Assembly: GCA_029204225.1 (NCBI GenBank)
Contig: CM055106.1
Coordinates: forward strand, 43,809,003-43,873,002
From: Diphasiastrum complanatum
Lineage: Eukaryota > Streptophyta > Lycopodiopsida > Lycopodiales > Lycopodiaceae
Direction of reading: 5' to 3'
DNA length: 64,000 nt
The notes below the pieces were generated by a model. The model worked only from the letters and a program-made list of their open reading frames with translations, ran no database searches and had not been told where the DNA came from. Positions within the stretch are counted from its first letter, which is position 1. The number at the start of each line of letters is the position of its first letter. The translations under genes were made by a program, and so were the position numbers. Below, piece by piece: positions 8,674-19,555 of the stretch.

Positions 8674-10511
8674 GCAAGGGCTACAAAGTCTATCTCCCAT
8701 CCTTGAACAAATTTGTTGTTTCAAGGGATGTCATCTTTGATGAACATCATATGCATATGCTTGAAGAAGGCTCAAGTGCTCCAACAATCAAGAAGAAGAT
8801 GGCCGAGGAGCAAGATCTTGGTTTTGAGGAGGAGCTCATGGAGGAGCAAGCACCAAATCCACCTATCACACCAAGGAGATCTTCAAGGGCAAAAGTGGAG
8901 CCATCAAGGCTCACATATCAAGGCAAAGGACAGCAAGTTGAGGGTATCTCATCCACTTCTTATGCTTTATCTAGTTTTGAAGAACCATCTAATGTTGAAG
9001 ATGCATTGAACTCCAAAGAATGGTATAAAGCTATGTTGGATGAGTATGAATGAAACTTGGTTGCTTGTTGAGAGACCTCAAAGGAATGTAATAGGATGCA
9101 AGTGGGTCTTCAAGCTTAAGTTGAATGCAAATGGGAGTGTTAACAAACATAAAGCAAGATTAGTTGCAAAAGGTTATGCTCAAGAGAGAGGGATAGACTA
9201 TGAGGAAACTTTTGCACCCGTGGCCAAGATGGTCACAATAAGGCTAATCATTGCACTTGCATCACATTTTGGATGGATTCTATGTCAAATGGATGTCTCT
9301 AATGCTTTCTTGAATGGTTTTTTGGAAGAGGATATCTATATGGAGCAGCCACAAGGGTTCATCAAGCATGGAATGGAGAACAAAGTATGCCATCTCCAAA
9401 GAAGCATCTATGGCCTGAAACAAGCCTCGAGATCTTGGAATTCAAGAATACATTGCTATTTATTTCACTTTCTTTTGTTCAAAGTGAATATGATCCCACT
9501 CTTTACATTAAGTTTGATGATGTTGGTATTGTACTTTTACTCATTTATGTAGATGACATCATCATTAGTGGAAATAGTGTTGATGGTATTGAAAAAATCA
9601 AGATAGATCTATCCTTAGAGTTCAAGATGGTAGATCTAGGGTGTCTTCACTTCATCTTAGGCATAGAAGTACTTAGAGGGTCTGATTTTATCTTTATAAG
9701 TCAAGTAAAGTATGCTCAAAGTTTTTTGAAGAAGTTTAAGATGGAAGTATGCAAAAGTGTTGACACACCAATGGAGCAAGATGTAAAAGTGCCAAATGAA
9801 GATGATGAAAGATCCTTCATGGACATCACTTTGTTTAGGCAACTTATAGGTTCCTTTATGTGGATCACTATAACTAGACTAGATCTTAGCTTTAGTGTAT
9901 GTAGGTTGAGCCAATCCATGCAAAAGCCATTGAATATCCATTGGAAAAAGGCTAAGAGGATTCTAAGATACATCTCGGGTACATTGGATTTTGGGATTCT
10001 ATATAGAGGAGATGTGATTAACCTTAATGCATTTAGTGATTCAGATTTTGCAGGGGACAAGAGGGATAGGAAATCAACAAGTGATTATTCAACTTTCATA
10101 GGAGAAGGTGTGGTTTTATGGCTTTCAAAAAAGCAAGAAACTATATCTCTATCTTCAACTGAGGCCGAGTACAAAGCTTTGACAACCACTACAAAGGAGG
10201 TACTTTGGATCAAGAGATTATTGGTGGAACTAAAGATCATGGATTCATAGGAGGCACCAATCATCTACAATGACAATATATCAGCCCAACACCTTGCATC
10301 TAACCCAATCTTCCATGCAAGATCTAAGCACATTGAGATATGCCATCACTTTGTGAGAGAAATGGTGGAAGCCAAGGAGATTGCTTTGGAGCATGTTCCA
10401 AGCAATGAATGTGTAGCTGATCTACTTACTAAACCACTTCAAAAGACACCTTTTATGAAGTTCAGATCATCACTTGGAGTGATTAGTAAAGCAATGATTG
10501 AACCAAGCTAG
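8674..10511 (+). pseudogene. Cop1A integrase C-terminus, reverse transcriptase, RNase H
   Basis: Plus-strand pol in several frames. The first holds FVVSRDVIFDE and the Pro-rich linker of integrase. A frameshift with stop near 9050 precedes [44 protein letters not shown], then a second frameshift near 9450 leading to [11 protein letters not shown] with the catalytic YVDD intact. RNase H follows (DSDFAGDKRDRKSTS, SLSSTEAEYKAL), with a TAG stop at 10248-10250, then the usual terminus with SKHIEICHHFVREM and VADLLTKPL, ending at TAG near 10511. At least two frameshifts and one stop make it non-functional. A purine tract (GTGAGGAGGAG) immediately precedes the LTR. Confidence 0.85.
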
Positions 10512-10525
10512 ATAGTGAGGAGGAG

Positions 10526-11207
10526 TGTTAAAAATTCACAATTCTAGCTTGACTAGTTTTGGTCATATGACTTGTAAATAGTTAGATGGTCATGATGTGG
10601 CTTGTCACACGTGCCAAATAGCATAGGATTCCATTCATAAGGATGTTATCAAGTATACCTAAGTGTTAGAACCTTTGGAATGAGTCCAAATTATGCTTAG
10701 ATACAAGGGAGAAAAAATAGGAGCTATTTTTGGTAATTTTTGCATTGTTGAGGGATCTCCAAGATTCCAACCCTAACTTGGTAGGGATGAAAGATCCACC
10801 AAAATTAGCATTAGGGATAGGTTTAGGGCTACTCATACCTGCCCAAAACCGTGATGGATCATGTATATATAGGTGATGATATCTCACCAAAATCAATCAA
10901 GCAATTTCATGATTTTTCTCTCATAATGGTGCAATTGCTCTCTATGTTCATAATTGTTTGAGTACTTGTGATTACTAATGATTATAGGATTGAATGTAGG
11001 CCTGGTGTACAGTACTCAGACTGTGGGAGGCCGTACTTTCACACGTGTGAAGCCTTCTTCAAGGATTTGGGCCATTTAGTGAGGTTCAAGCATAGATTTT
11101 TGATGGATTTTGATGGTTCAACTTGTGCTAATCTTATGAAATCATAATCTATTGTTTCCCTCATCATTTCAAGTGTTTTAGGATCCTTATTTGCTGTAAT
11201 TTTTACA
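10526..11207 (+). repeat. Cop1A 3' LTR (682 bp)
   Basis: It starts TGTTAAAAATTC after the purine-rich tract and ends TTTTTACA, the TG...CA form of LTRs. Cop1B carries the same 682 bp on the opposite strand. It contains a TATATATA box at 10864-10871 and a palindromic CACACGTGTG (G-box core CACGTG) at 11040-11049. Confidence 0.9.
10864..10871 (+). promoter_or_regulatory. LTR TATA box of Cop1
   Basis: TATATATA lies at the same LTR position in Cop1A, Cop1B (38581-38588) and the 62325-62752 fragment (62407-62414). It is the likely core promoter for the retroelement RNA. Confidence 0.5.
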
Positions 11208-13200
11208 TTTTGCCCTTCAATAAAGGGTGGTTATGAAGAAGAGACACTTCGAATGGTCGGTGGAGTAGTTTCCACTATGGCCTATTCAACGATTCTGAAA
11301 ACAATCAATTTGCTATGGACACATGTCCAATGGATATGCAAAAGTTTTATGATAATTGGTAGAACTGAATTCAATGGATCGGAATCAATGGAAAGCCAAA
11401 AAGGGATGGTGTTTGGAAGAAAGGGATTGGTAACTGCTCTCCCTCTCTCTCTCACGAGGTATTGGGAAAGAGGCATTCACGGATATAGGCTACATTCGAA
11501 GTATTGGAGGCAGAGAGCATTCGAGTATTCTGGTGATGTAGAGAGGCATGGAGTCTTCTGCTACATTCTGTTTCATGATTGCGATTATGAATACATAGGT
11601 TCTTCAAGAAAATTGGTGATGATCCCATTGTCTTAACTACTGGTGCTATCTACAGATTGATCTTGGAGTATGATCATATGAAGAAGACATTTCATGCAGA
11701 TCTGCCTGCATTATATTCATAGCTTTATGGCTTTCTGACTGTGTTGGACAACCTGTCATTCCTCTATCTGAATGCAATGGACAGACTATCTCAAATATTG
11801 TTGCTCTAACTGCAACAGACATCAATACTACTGATCTGATGGACAAAGGTGTATGTTACTTGCTCGCTGCCCATCTCTCACATATACAAACAGCCAGCCT
11901 TCGATGCTGATGCTATCTACCTCCAACAGTGCTTCACTATCCCTCTGAGGCCAGTCCTCCCTCTCCCTCTCTCTCTATTCCAACCCCTTCTCCATCGTTG
12001 AGTTGCTTTCTCCCTTCCTCCAGCGATACCTCTCCTATTCTCTCCTCACCTACTCTCTAGAACTGTGCTTTCCATCTGTGTTCTGTCCACCCCCTCCTCT
12101 TCAAAATCTATCCCTCCCCTGCCTGCGCTCTCCATTCCTCCTACGGTCCCTCTCTGCTGTCGTGCTCCCTCTCTCTCCCTCACCTGAGATCCTTCTTCTC
12201 TCACTGTCGCGCTCCAGCACTCGGCCTCCCTCCTTTCTTCTTGTTTCAAAAATTTCTTTTAGTGAAAGAGATCACTTGGCAAAAATTTAAGATGGGAACC
12301 GGCAGTCTGGAAATAAAGTGAATGAGCCACAAAAATGAAGATATTAAAGAATCGGATGTTTGTTGAAGAAAAGACCTTAGCCTATGGACAATCTCTTAAA
12401 ACTTAAGTCAGAGTAAAAAGACTGAGGTAATTTTCATTGCTCATTTCTGTTTTTACTCATGTCCTAAATCACTTCATAATACAAATAGAAGATGAGTAAC
12501 TGTTATTCTGTGTATTATTTCAATGACTATAAATGGAATTCAAGAATGGGAATTTGATTAGTCTATGTACACTAAATGTGTAATGCAGTAAGAGATGACT
12601 AACGGATTTACCTTCTGCAGTAAGAATTATAGTTTTACAGTCAGTAATAATTCACTGATTTACTGTTCGAGGTAAAAAAAAAAAACAACATAAAAATAGA
12701 TTTCAGTTTCTGTTTTGGTTTACAAAATATGCTTTATGCTTAACAAACATAATGGCAATTTACAAGCATAATAAATCCCATATTGTTGATCCATTGAAAA
12801 ACATGGAAAAGCTACTGCTCAAAGTGGTTGAAAAACACCATTAGAGCTATATATATATTATATATTTCCAAAACCACATACATTATCATGATAAAACCAT
12901 TGAAAAAGATGGTCAAGCTTTCGTAGATAAATCATGGCAATTGCATCAAAGATTGAATAAAATAAGTTTGCTCGATTGGAGACAATACAAGAATTAGTAA
13001 ATGAAAAACATTTATATCTTTGAAAAGAATATTTGAGATGGATTACTTATGAGGTGAATGGGTTCAAACTTAACTTACCTTCTAGTATAATCTATGGCAA
13101 TATCCGAACTAGAAACCCAATGACTGGCTTCATAATCATACAAAACCCCACTATAGTGGTATGAAACACAATTAAGCAACACACAAAACGTACCACAACT
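11208..13200. other. Non-coding stretch, CT-rich at 11940-12250
   Basis: No recognisable domain in any frame. 11940-12250 is a CT-rich, low-complexity tract. 12842-12870 is a TA-rich tract. The open stretch at 11253-11636 has no domain and looks fortuitous. The right side abuts Cop2A at 13201. Confidence 0.5.
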
Positions 13201-14182
13201 GCTGAGTGAGATGCGGCTTGACTCGACATCATATATTTGACAAGCTTTGTGTGATGTCGAGTATCCAATAAAGATACTCCTGAAGCTGACAAGATCAAGC
13301 TTTTTTCTCAGATCACAAGGAATCTACACACAACAAAGACAGCCATACACTCGAAGGTGCTTGACACTCAGTTTGTAGCCATGGAAGATTTCTAAGGAAG
13401 TTCTTGAATCAACTACTTTGGTGCTTAAATAGTTCTACAGATAGCAACTTGTTGAAACTGCTCAGCCCAAAAATTCTTGGGGAGCTTAGCATTTGACATC
13501 ATTGATCGGACTGCATTAAGTAATGTTTGGTTCTTCCTTTTGGCTATTCCATTCTGTTGTGATGTGTAGCTGGTGGTGAACTAATGATGAGTGCCTCATG
13601 ATGATAAGTGGTCAAACGTTTCGTCTGACAAAGACTCTCCACCATTGTTTGTATGCAGGTTTTGAGTCTTTGACCAGTCTGTGTCTCAACAAACTACTTG
13701 AATTCTTTGAAACAATTAAATGCCTCAGACTTGTTCTTAATGAACATAATACTTGTGAATCTTGAATAGTCATTGATAAAAGTGATAAAATATAGTGCTG
13801 AACCCAAAGAGGGAATACTCATAGGACCACACAGATGACTATGTATCAATTTCAATATGGACTTAGCTCTAGTGGCTTGTCCCCTTGGGAATCTTGATCT
13901 AGGTTGTTTGTCTAGTAGGCACATCTCACAAACATGTCGAATGTTAGTGGAGGCAGCATTAATATTAGATCTTTGACCACTCACATTAAGTGCCTATTCA
14001 TGACTCAAAATGTACAAATTGCATTCTTTGTTTTCAGAGAGGACTTCTTTATGGTTCTTATCCAAAATAGTACATTGTTTCGAATTGAACAAGAATCTAT
14101 AGCCCTGATCTGCAAGCTTGCTTACTGATAGTAAATTCTTTGTCAGTTTGGGTACGTAAAGTACATCATTAAGCAAGGTCAA
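13201..14182 (-). pseudogene. Cop2A protease/integrase remnant
   Basis: The frame 14182-13994 gives the region linking protease and integrase (LLNDVLYVPKLTKNLLSVSK, LADQGYRFLFNSKQ). 13984-13694 is integrase: CEMCLLDKQPRSRFPRGQAT belongs to the zinc-binding HHCC segment, HSHLCGPMSIPS contains the position of the first catalytic Asp but reads HSH, and ITFINDYSRFTSI follows. The frame breaks at 13690 and continues as scraps down to 13201, where the C-terminal integrase motifs (RIYDVESS-like) are disrupted. The apparent loss of the first catalytic Asp and the stops show it is dead. Compared with Cop2B it has extra substitutions throughout. Confidence 0.8.
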
Positions 14183-14214
14183 TTCACCATTTAGAAGATG
14201 AAGGCGTATAGATT

Positions 14215-15041
14215 CTGCTACATCTTCTTCTTTGCTTCATTGTGCTTTTTGAGAACTCGACAATCCTTGATGTCGTGATTGGTTCTCTTGCAGTATTTGC
14301 AGAAGAGTCTAGTCTTAGGCTTTTGATGATGTCGATTGTGTTGTTGTGATTGCTGGTCTGAATCAGTCTACTCTGCCTTTGTCTTCTTGTCCTTTGAAGA
14401 TTCCTTCTTCTAGAACTATTGCATATTCAAATAGAGGACGACTGCCTTTGTATTCGACATAGATAAGCTTTTTCTTCTTACTACATTCTTCAATAAACTT
14501 GTTGTCAACTTTTGCAGCGATAGGTCAGGAGCATTGCTCAAAAGCAATATTAAGTTGTCTAAGAGAGAGAAAGACTGGAAAGAAGAGACATGTTAGCATC
14601 TTCATTCGATACTGGTAGACCTGCTATAGTTAGCTGATTTAGCAACTATTTAAATTAATTCAGATGATCAGTGACTGAGGTTCCTTCACTCATCTTGAGT
14701 GATAGAAACTTCTTTCTCAAGAAGAGACGAGTCGACACATCTATTATTTCATATAGACTAGTAAGAATATTAATGTCCCATTCTTCTTTAGAGCTAGAAC
14801 AACTTGCTACATGAGCTATTTGTGAATCTTAAAGATTCAGAGATACAATGGCAAAAGCTTTGCCATCCTTAGCTTCCCAAGCGGTCAGCATGTCATGTTC
14901 AGCTGACTTGGCTATTGAACCGTTGATGTATCCCTAGAATTCTTTTTTAGTGAGTATCATCCTCATTTTGAATTTCCACATGTGGAAGTCATCACCGTTG
15001 AACTTATTGATCAAGCGGATTTCTGAAGATGTACCTTCCAT
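14215..15041 (-). pseudogene. Cop2A gag remnant
   Basis: Gag starts at the ATG at 15041 (MEGTSSEIRLINKFNGDDFH, then MWKFKMRMILTKKEF) and runs with several in-frame stops to the zinc knuckle near 14290. The knuckle reads LFCKYCKRTNHDIKDC, matching CX2CX4HX4C in full. The stops include TAG/TAA at several sites in the capsid part, so only the overall match to gag is preserved. The same knuckle region in Cop2B (49300-49380) has lost two cysteines. Confidence 0.75.
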
Positions 15042-15101
15042 GATGAATGATCTAAGAAATTGTAAAAATAGTCTTGAATACTAATAACAGATTGGAACAA
15101 T

Positions 15102-15144
15102 GGCTTTGATACCAACTTGTTGGGTTCCTACTGGTCTGATACCA
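15102..15144 (-). other. Tandemly duplicated primer-binding site of Cop2A
   Basis: TGGTATCAAAGCC (15102-15114, minus strand) and TGGTATCAGACC (15133-15144, minus strand) are both close to the initiator tRNA-Met primer site. They sit in two copies of a 31-bp repeat that includes CCAACTAGTTGG/CCAACAAGTTGG. Confidence 0.65.
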
Positions 15145-15673
15145 ACTAGTTGGTTTGTATTACTCTCATGTGAAAAATTATCAAAAATCTATCTTGGTGA
15201 TTTTATGATTTTATGTTTGTGAGTACATTTCACATGTGTGGAGCATGATCCCACATGTGTAAAATAGTTAGAAATAGTTTATAACTTGAAAACCCATGTG
15301 CTCCATTTAATATTTTTCATTGAGGGTGTGTATATGCAATCGTTATTTGCTAAGTCACACCACTCCAAGGCCATGGGAGCATGTACTCCAGATTCTTGAT
15401 ATTCACTTGAACGCTCAGTCATCTACATTGATTTATACAAAAACATAAAATAAGAATTGCAATTACTAGAGATTAAATAACATCAACATGCAAGGGAAAA
15501 AAAGAATTATCTATGCAATACCTTACCTGAACACAACTCTTCATGCTGCCAAAGCCAACCCTGGTTGCCTATTAGGATCATATGATGATCTGGCTTTTCC
15601 AACCATCTCTAAGAATTATTTTGGAAACTTCCTTCTCTTGTACTCTCGAGTGTGCAAGGAAAATCCTGTGGCT
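15145..15673. other. LTR-like and unassigned sequence
   Basis: 15163-15283 is an inverted copy of 3463-3575 and probably LTR-derived. 15290-15673 has no recognisable gene; similarity to the Cop5 LTR begins only at 15674. Confidence 0.45.
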
Positions 15674-15950
15674 GGGTTGGAAGGCCAAATGATGAAGAGG
15701 TCGTACCATCAGGGTCTATTGGCAGTCCCCCAAAAACCCCCGTCGGGGGGCTATTGCCCCCTAGGACCCCCTGTTTCTTGAGGGCTCCACCCCCTGAACC
15801 CCCCGGACTTCCTGCTATGCAATCCAATTGCCCATACTAACAACTGTGCTCAATTATGGCTTCTCCTCATAATGGGGGCCTTACAAATTCGAACTCACGG
15901 TTAACTAGTGACTACTAAACTGAGAGGTGATTGTTTAGCTATGTCTAACA
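15674..15950 (-). repeat. Cop5A 3' LTR, truncated
   Basis: On the minus strand it starts TGTTAGACAT at 15950 and contains the GC-rich hairpin block (15727-15807). Similarity to the other Cop5 LTRs ends at 15674, so roughly half of the LTR is missing. Confidence 0.8.
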
Positions 15951-16573
15951 CTTTGAAGAAGATGACCAAAAAGTTGAACTGATCCCAAAGCTTTCGTAAA
16001 GATGTCAGCAACATTCTTGTTTGTTGGACAATACCTCAACTCAATCACTCCATCCTCGGTCAGCTCCCAAATATAGTGATAGTGTATTTCATGTGTTTCT
16101 TCCGAGAATGAAACATGGGGTTCTTGGCTATAGCCATGCAACTTTGACTATCACAATTTAGAACTGTAGCATCATGAACAAGTAGACCCAGGTCTGCTAA
16201 AATCATCTGCATCCATACTATCTCACAAGTTGCAAACAAGCTGCCTTGTATTCTGCTTCGGTAGAAGATAATGCCATGCTTGCTTGCTTCTTACTATTCC
16301 AAGAAATAATCCCATAACCAAGTGAGAAACAATATCCAGAATGTGGTCTTCGTGTATCATAATCTCCAACCCAATCAGAATCACACTAACTTGCCAAGAT
16401 TTCTCCATGACCGTAAGTAATACCATAGTTCAAAGTACCTTTAAGATATCTAAGAACTCTCATGCCTTGCTTCCAATGATTTTCATGAGGCATGTTAGCA
16501 AATCTGCTTAAGACACCTACTTCAACAGAAACGTCAAATCTTGTGGTAGTTAAATAAATCAACATCCCCACAA
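15951..16573 (-). pseudogene. Cop5A RNase H / end of RT
   Basis: From right to left: LVGMLIYLTTTRFDVSVEVG and YLKGTLNYGITYGHGE (end of RT and RNase H linker), then fragments of the RNase H core in other frames, and finally IHYHYIWELTEDGVIELRYC with PTNKNVADIFTKALGSVQ, the conserved copia C-terminus. Several stops break it. Its right edge is the 5-bp target site GTTTC of Cop6A, beyond which the matching RT sequence resumes at 20617. Confidence 0.85.
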
Positions 16574-16578
16574 GTTTC

Positions 16579-17036
16579 TGTTGGGAGAGATGGAGGGAGA
16601 ATAAATGACTAACACGAATGAGAAACGAACTCGAACAGAAAATGTTCATGTGCAGTGGAATGAGTTAAATCACTCTATCCCTAAGCACGACTATGCCTAT
16701 CAGAATGAACAGAACTTTAGTGATTGAAATCACAGTCATTCTAGATTACGTAGCCAATCATTTAAATGGATGAAGCGCAAGATGAATAATTTGTCGCAAA
16801 TTGCAAGACAAATTATCTGTCGCGAATGATTTGCGAAGAGCTAGACTGTGCTCGACTGATAATAAGTAGCGAATTATTCGCCAAAGACAAGACTAAAAGT
16901 AATTATCTATTATCAAAAAAGAGCAACAAGAAAGATCAGACAGAATGAAGAATAAGCATAGCAATATTGACATATCTAAAAACGCAGAACAAATGAACTG
17001 TATCAGATTAAATATATCAAGTATACAAGTCAATAA
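16579..17036 (-). repeat. Cop6A 3' LTR, 5'-truncated
   Basis: It matches the first 458 bp (plus-strand order) of the right LTR at 19556. At 17037 it joins RT sequence directly, so the U3 start of this LTR and the polypurine tract were deleted. Confidence 0.85.
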
Positions 17037-18189
17037 TGTGGGCATCTCCCCAGTTTGCATCAAAATATCCACTAAGCTGATGAAGATTGTCATTGCTGGC
17101 ATCTCCATAGCATATGCACTGGTCCATGGTAGCTCGAATATATCTCATGACTCGAATAAAATCCTTCCAATGGGTAATTCCGGATTAGCCATGTATTGGA
17201 TGAGTGAGCTGACAGCAAAAGAGACATCTAGCCTTGTACAGACCATTGCGTACATGAGAGATCTGAGTATCGATTGATACGGGTATTCTCTCATCTGCTC
17301 TTCTTCCTGCTTTGTCTAGGAACATTGGTCCTTTGACAAATGCAGGCCTGGATCCATTGGTGAGTGAGCTAATTTACAATTCATCAAATTGTATCTGTTA
17401 AGAATATTATGAAGATACCTTTGTTAAGCGATGTAAATCAGTCGATTTGCTCTGTTTCTGTGGATTTGAATTCAAGACAGAAGTGAGCTTTGCCCAGATC
17501 AGTCATGTCAAATTTTGAGAACAACATTTGTTTTGAATCCTTGACCATATTGGCATTGTTGCTGAAGAGCAACATATAACAACATACAAGGTGATGATAA
17601 TGAAGGATTGTTGCACTGACTTTGAACTAACGTTGCAATCAGCAGTGCTTGGTTTAAATCCTTGTTCAATGAGGAATGTGTTGATCAGCTCTCTCCAGAG
17701 ATCAAAGTCTGGTTGGCTAAGTGCCTCTTTGAGCCAGAAGCTCGGATTGTCGTGTCAATGGCAGGTGATGAAGGTTCTTCTTGAGCAATATACTTGCCTT
17801 TGAGGTCGATGAACTGATCCTCGATAAAGACTGTATTCTAGCTATACAAGATACTTGGCTTCCTTCAGCAAAGGATTTTTCATCGGGCCACAAATATCTG
17901 AATGTACAACATCTAGCAATCCTCTAGCAACATGCTGATGGCTTGACTTAAATGGCTTCCTAGTCTGTTTTCCAACTAGACAGTCTTGACAGACAGGTAG
18001 CTCGACTGTTTCGCGAGGATAGTCGAGATCAAGAACAATAGATTGTCTAGACATTCGTTGTAAAACAGCATAATTTAAATGACCAAGTCTATAATGCCAA
18101 GGTAAACCTTTATTTGATTGAATTGAAGTACTGAGAGCCTGACTAGAGGCAAAAAAGCAATGACTTAATCTATACAAGTATCCATGCAT
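17037..18189 (-). pseudogene. Cop6A integrase start and RT end, internally deleted
   Basis: 18189-17842 holds the integrase zinc-binding domain (WHYRLGHLNYAVLQRMSRQS, then CQDCLVGKQTRKPFKS) and the first catalytic segment VVHSDICGPM. After KEAKYLV the sequence jumps out of integrase. Downstream, in several frames, are RT pieces such as LAHSPMDPGLHLSKDQCS and SLMYAMVCTRLDVSFAVSSL. The integrase core, most of RT including YVDD, and RNase H are missing. The remainder runs into the truncated LTR at 17037. It is a clearly defective internal-deletion derivative. Confidence 0.8.
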
Positions 18190-18192
18190 CTT

Positions 18193-19398
18193 TCAGATTG
18201 CTAGGATCTTGCCTGTCCTATTAACTACTTTACATTGATCACATTCAAATTCTATTGTGTGTCCTAGATCTGTGATTCTGCTTATAGAGAGCAGATTCGT
18301 GGATAACTTAGGTACATACAAAACTTTGGAGAGTAGCTTAGATTGATCATTTGCAAAGAATAATCTTACAGTTCCTTCACCTTTAATAGCTTGTGTGCTA
18401 TTGTCGCCAAGGTGAACAAATTTTTGGGTACTGTAAGGTGTATAGGACTCAAAACAGCCAATCAGGCTAGTCATGTGCTGAGTGGCTCCGGAATCCAGGA
18501 ACCAAGAACTGTCGCCAGATGCTCCTTGGTGGTTGGTCGTGAAGACATCATGATCCGCTTCTTGAATGGGTTGTGGAGCTTCTGCGGCTGCACTTGATTC
18601 GACTGCCCTTTGCTGTTGTTCTTCGCTTGAAGTATTTGGCAGTCTTGTATTTCGTGGTTGTTTCGATTGCAATTTCTGCAAAACAACTTTTTCTTTGTCT
18701 GCGAATTCGACTGTTCCTTTTGCTAAGCTGATTTATGGTCTGGCTTTAATAGCTTCAGGCCTTTCTTCTTCTGCTGCTTTGTCGTGCCCTTGTTGGTGTA
18801 CAAGGCATGAGAATCAGTTGAGGAAATTGAGGCTTCGCATCTCTTCTTGCAACAACATAGTGATGACTTTCGAAAGAGTCAACTCTGGATGAGTCATGAT
18901 GATCATCACCCAACTGTCGTAAGAACTTGGCAAGCTTGTAAGCAGTTGCATTACTACGTCTTGATCATCTATGACAAATCCGACAGCGCCCATTTGCCTT
19001 AGTAGGTTCTTGAATTGATTAATTTGATTATGCAGAGAATCACCATTCGTCATCTTGAGGGAGTAGAATTACTTCCTGAGATGTAGGTTAGAAGCTACAT
19101 CTTGCACCTCATATAGCATGCTCAAGATGTCCCAGACTTCTTTCAATGTATGAGCCTCGAATACATGGCCGATCTGTGTATCCGTGATGTTGAGGATGAT
19201 CAACACGAAATCTTTTCCATCCTTCAACTTCCATCTGGCGATTGCCGCGTCGTCTGCTTCGGGCTTCCCTTCTACACCTGTAACAATGTCGTACAATTCT
19301 TTTGCCATCAGTACAGTCTTCATCTTAAATTTCCACAGATGGTAATTGGCTCCATCAAGCTTGTCCATGAGAGGACTGGCTTTCCCTTGAGAATCCAT
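18193..19398 (-). pseudogene. Cop6A gag-protease
   Basis: Gag starts at the ATG at 19398 (MDSQGKASPLMDKLDGANYH, then LWKFKMKTVLMAKELYDIV). A stop near 19070 interrupts it and the frame resumes (MTNGDSLHNQINQFKNLLRQ, LLTSLPSSYDSWVMI). A complete zinc knuckle FCRNCNRNNHEIQDC lies at 18680-18640. The protease has WFLDSGATQHMT with the catalytic Asp-Ser-Gly intact, followed by VLYVPKLSTNLLSISRITDL. Only a few stops are present, so it is younger-looking than the Cop2 or Cop6C copies, consistent with being nested in Cop5A. Confidence 0.85.
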
Positions 19399-19540
19399 GT
19401 GGAAGAATTAGTCTAAGTGATAGGAGAAACTATCAGTGATTTAAGTATGAAAATCTGATACTAAAAAATACAGAACAAGAAAACAATAACTCTATCGGCT
19501 AGTAGAGTCTTGTATTGTGAGAGCTAATCAAGCTATAAAG

Positions 19541-19555
19541 ATTGCTCTGTTACCA
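19541..19555 (-). other. Cop6A primer-binding site
   Basis: On the minus strand TGGTAACAGAGCAAT directly adjoins the right LTR. It is the initiator tRNA-Met-type primer site with one change from TGGTATCAGAGC. Confidence 0.8.

Larger units (their letters stand above)
8668..11207 (+). mobile_element. Cop1A: 5'-truncated Ty1/copia element
   Basis: The element starts abruptly inside the integrase C-terminus (SKGYKVYLPSLNKF) at about 8668 and continues through reverse transcriptase and RNase H to a full 3' LTR. Gag, protease and most of integrase are absent. Cop1B (38245-40084, opposite strand) is a close relative with the same LTR length of 682 bp. The 3-prime flank after the LTR is TTTTG (11208-11212); the matching 5' target copy is lost. 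Confidence 0.85.
13201..15117 (-). mobile_element. Cop2A: truncated Ty1/copia element
   Basis: On the minus strand, from right to left: duplicated primer-binding site, gag, protease region and integrase. It stops at 13201, where similarity to Cop2B (48055 region) ends abruptly. Reverse transcriptase and RNase H are missing. The LTR to the right begins at about 15119 (TGTTGGG) but its far end was not found. Confidence 0.8.

Noticed and set aside
11253-11636. 127-codon frame downstream of Cop1A
   Set aside because: No recognisable domain or splice context, and composition is like the surrounding non-coding DNA.
15490-15840. GC-rich open frames with Pro/Gly-rich products
   Set aside because: They are translations of the GC-rich hairpin block of the Cop5 LTR, repeated at 24005, 27176 and 61669.
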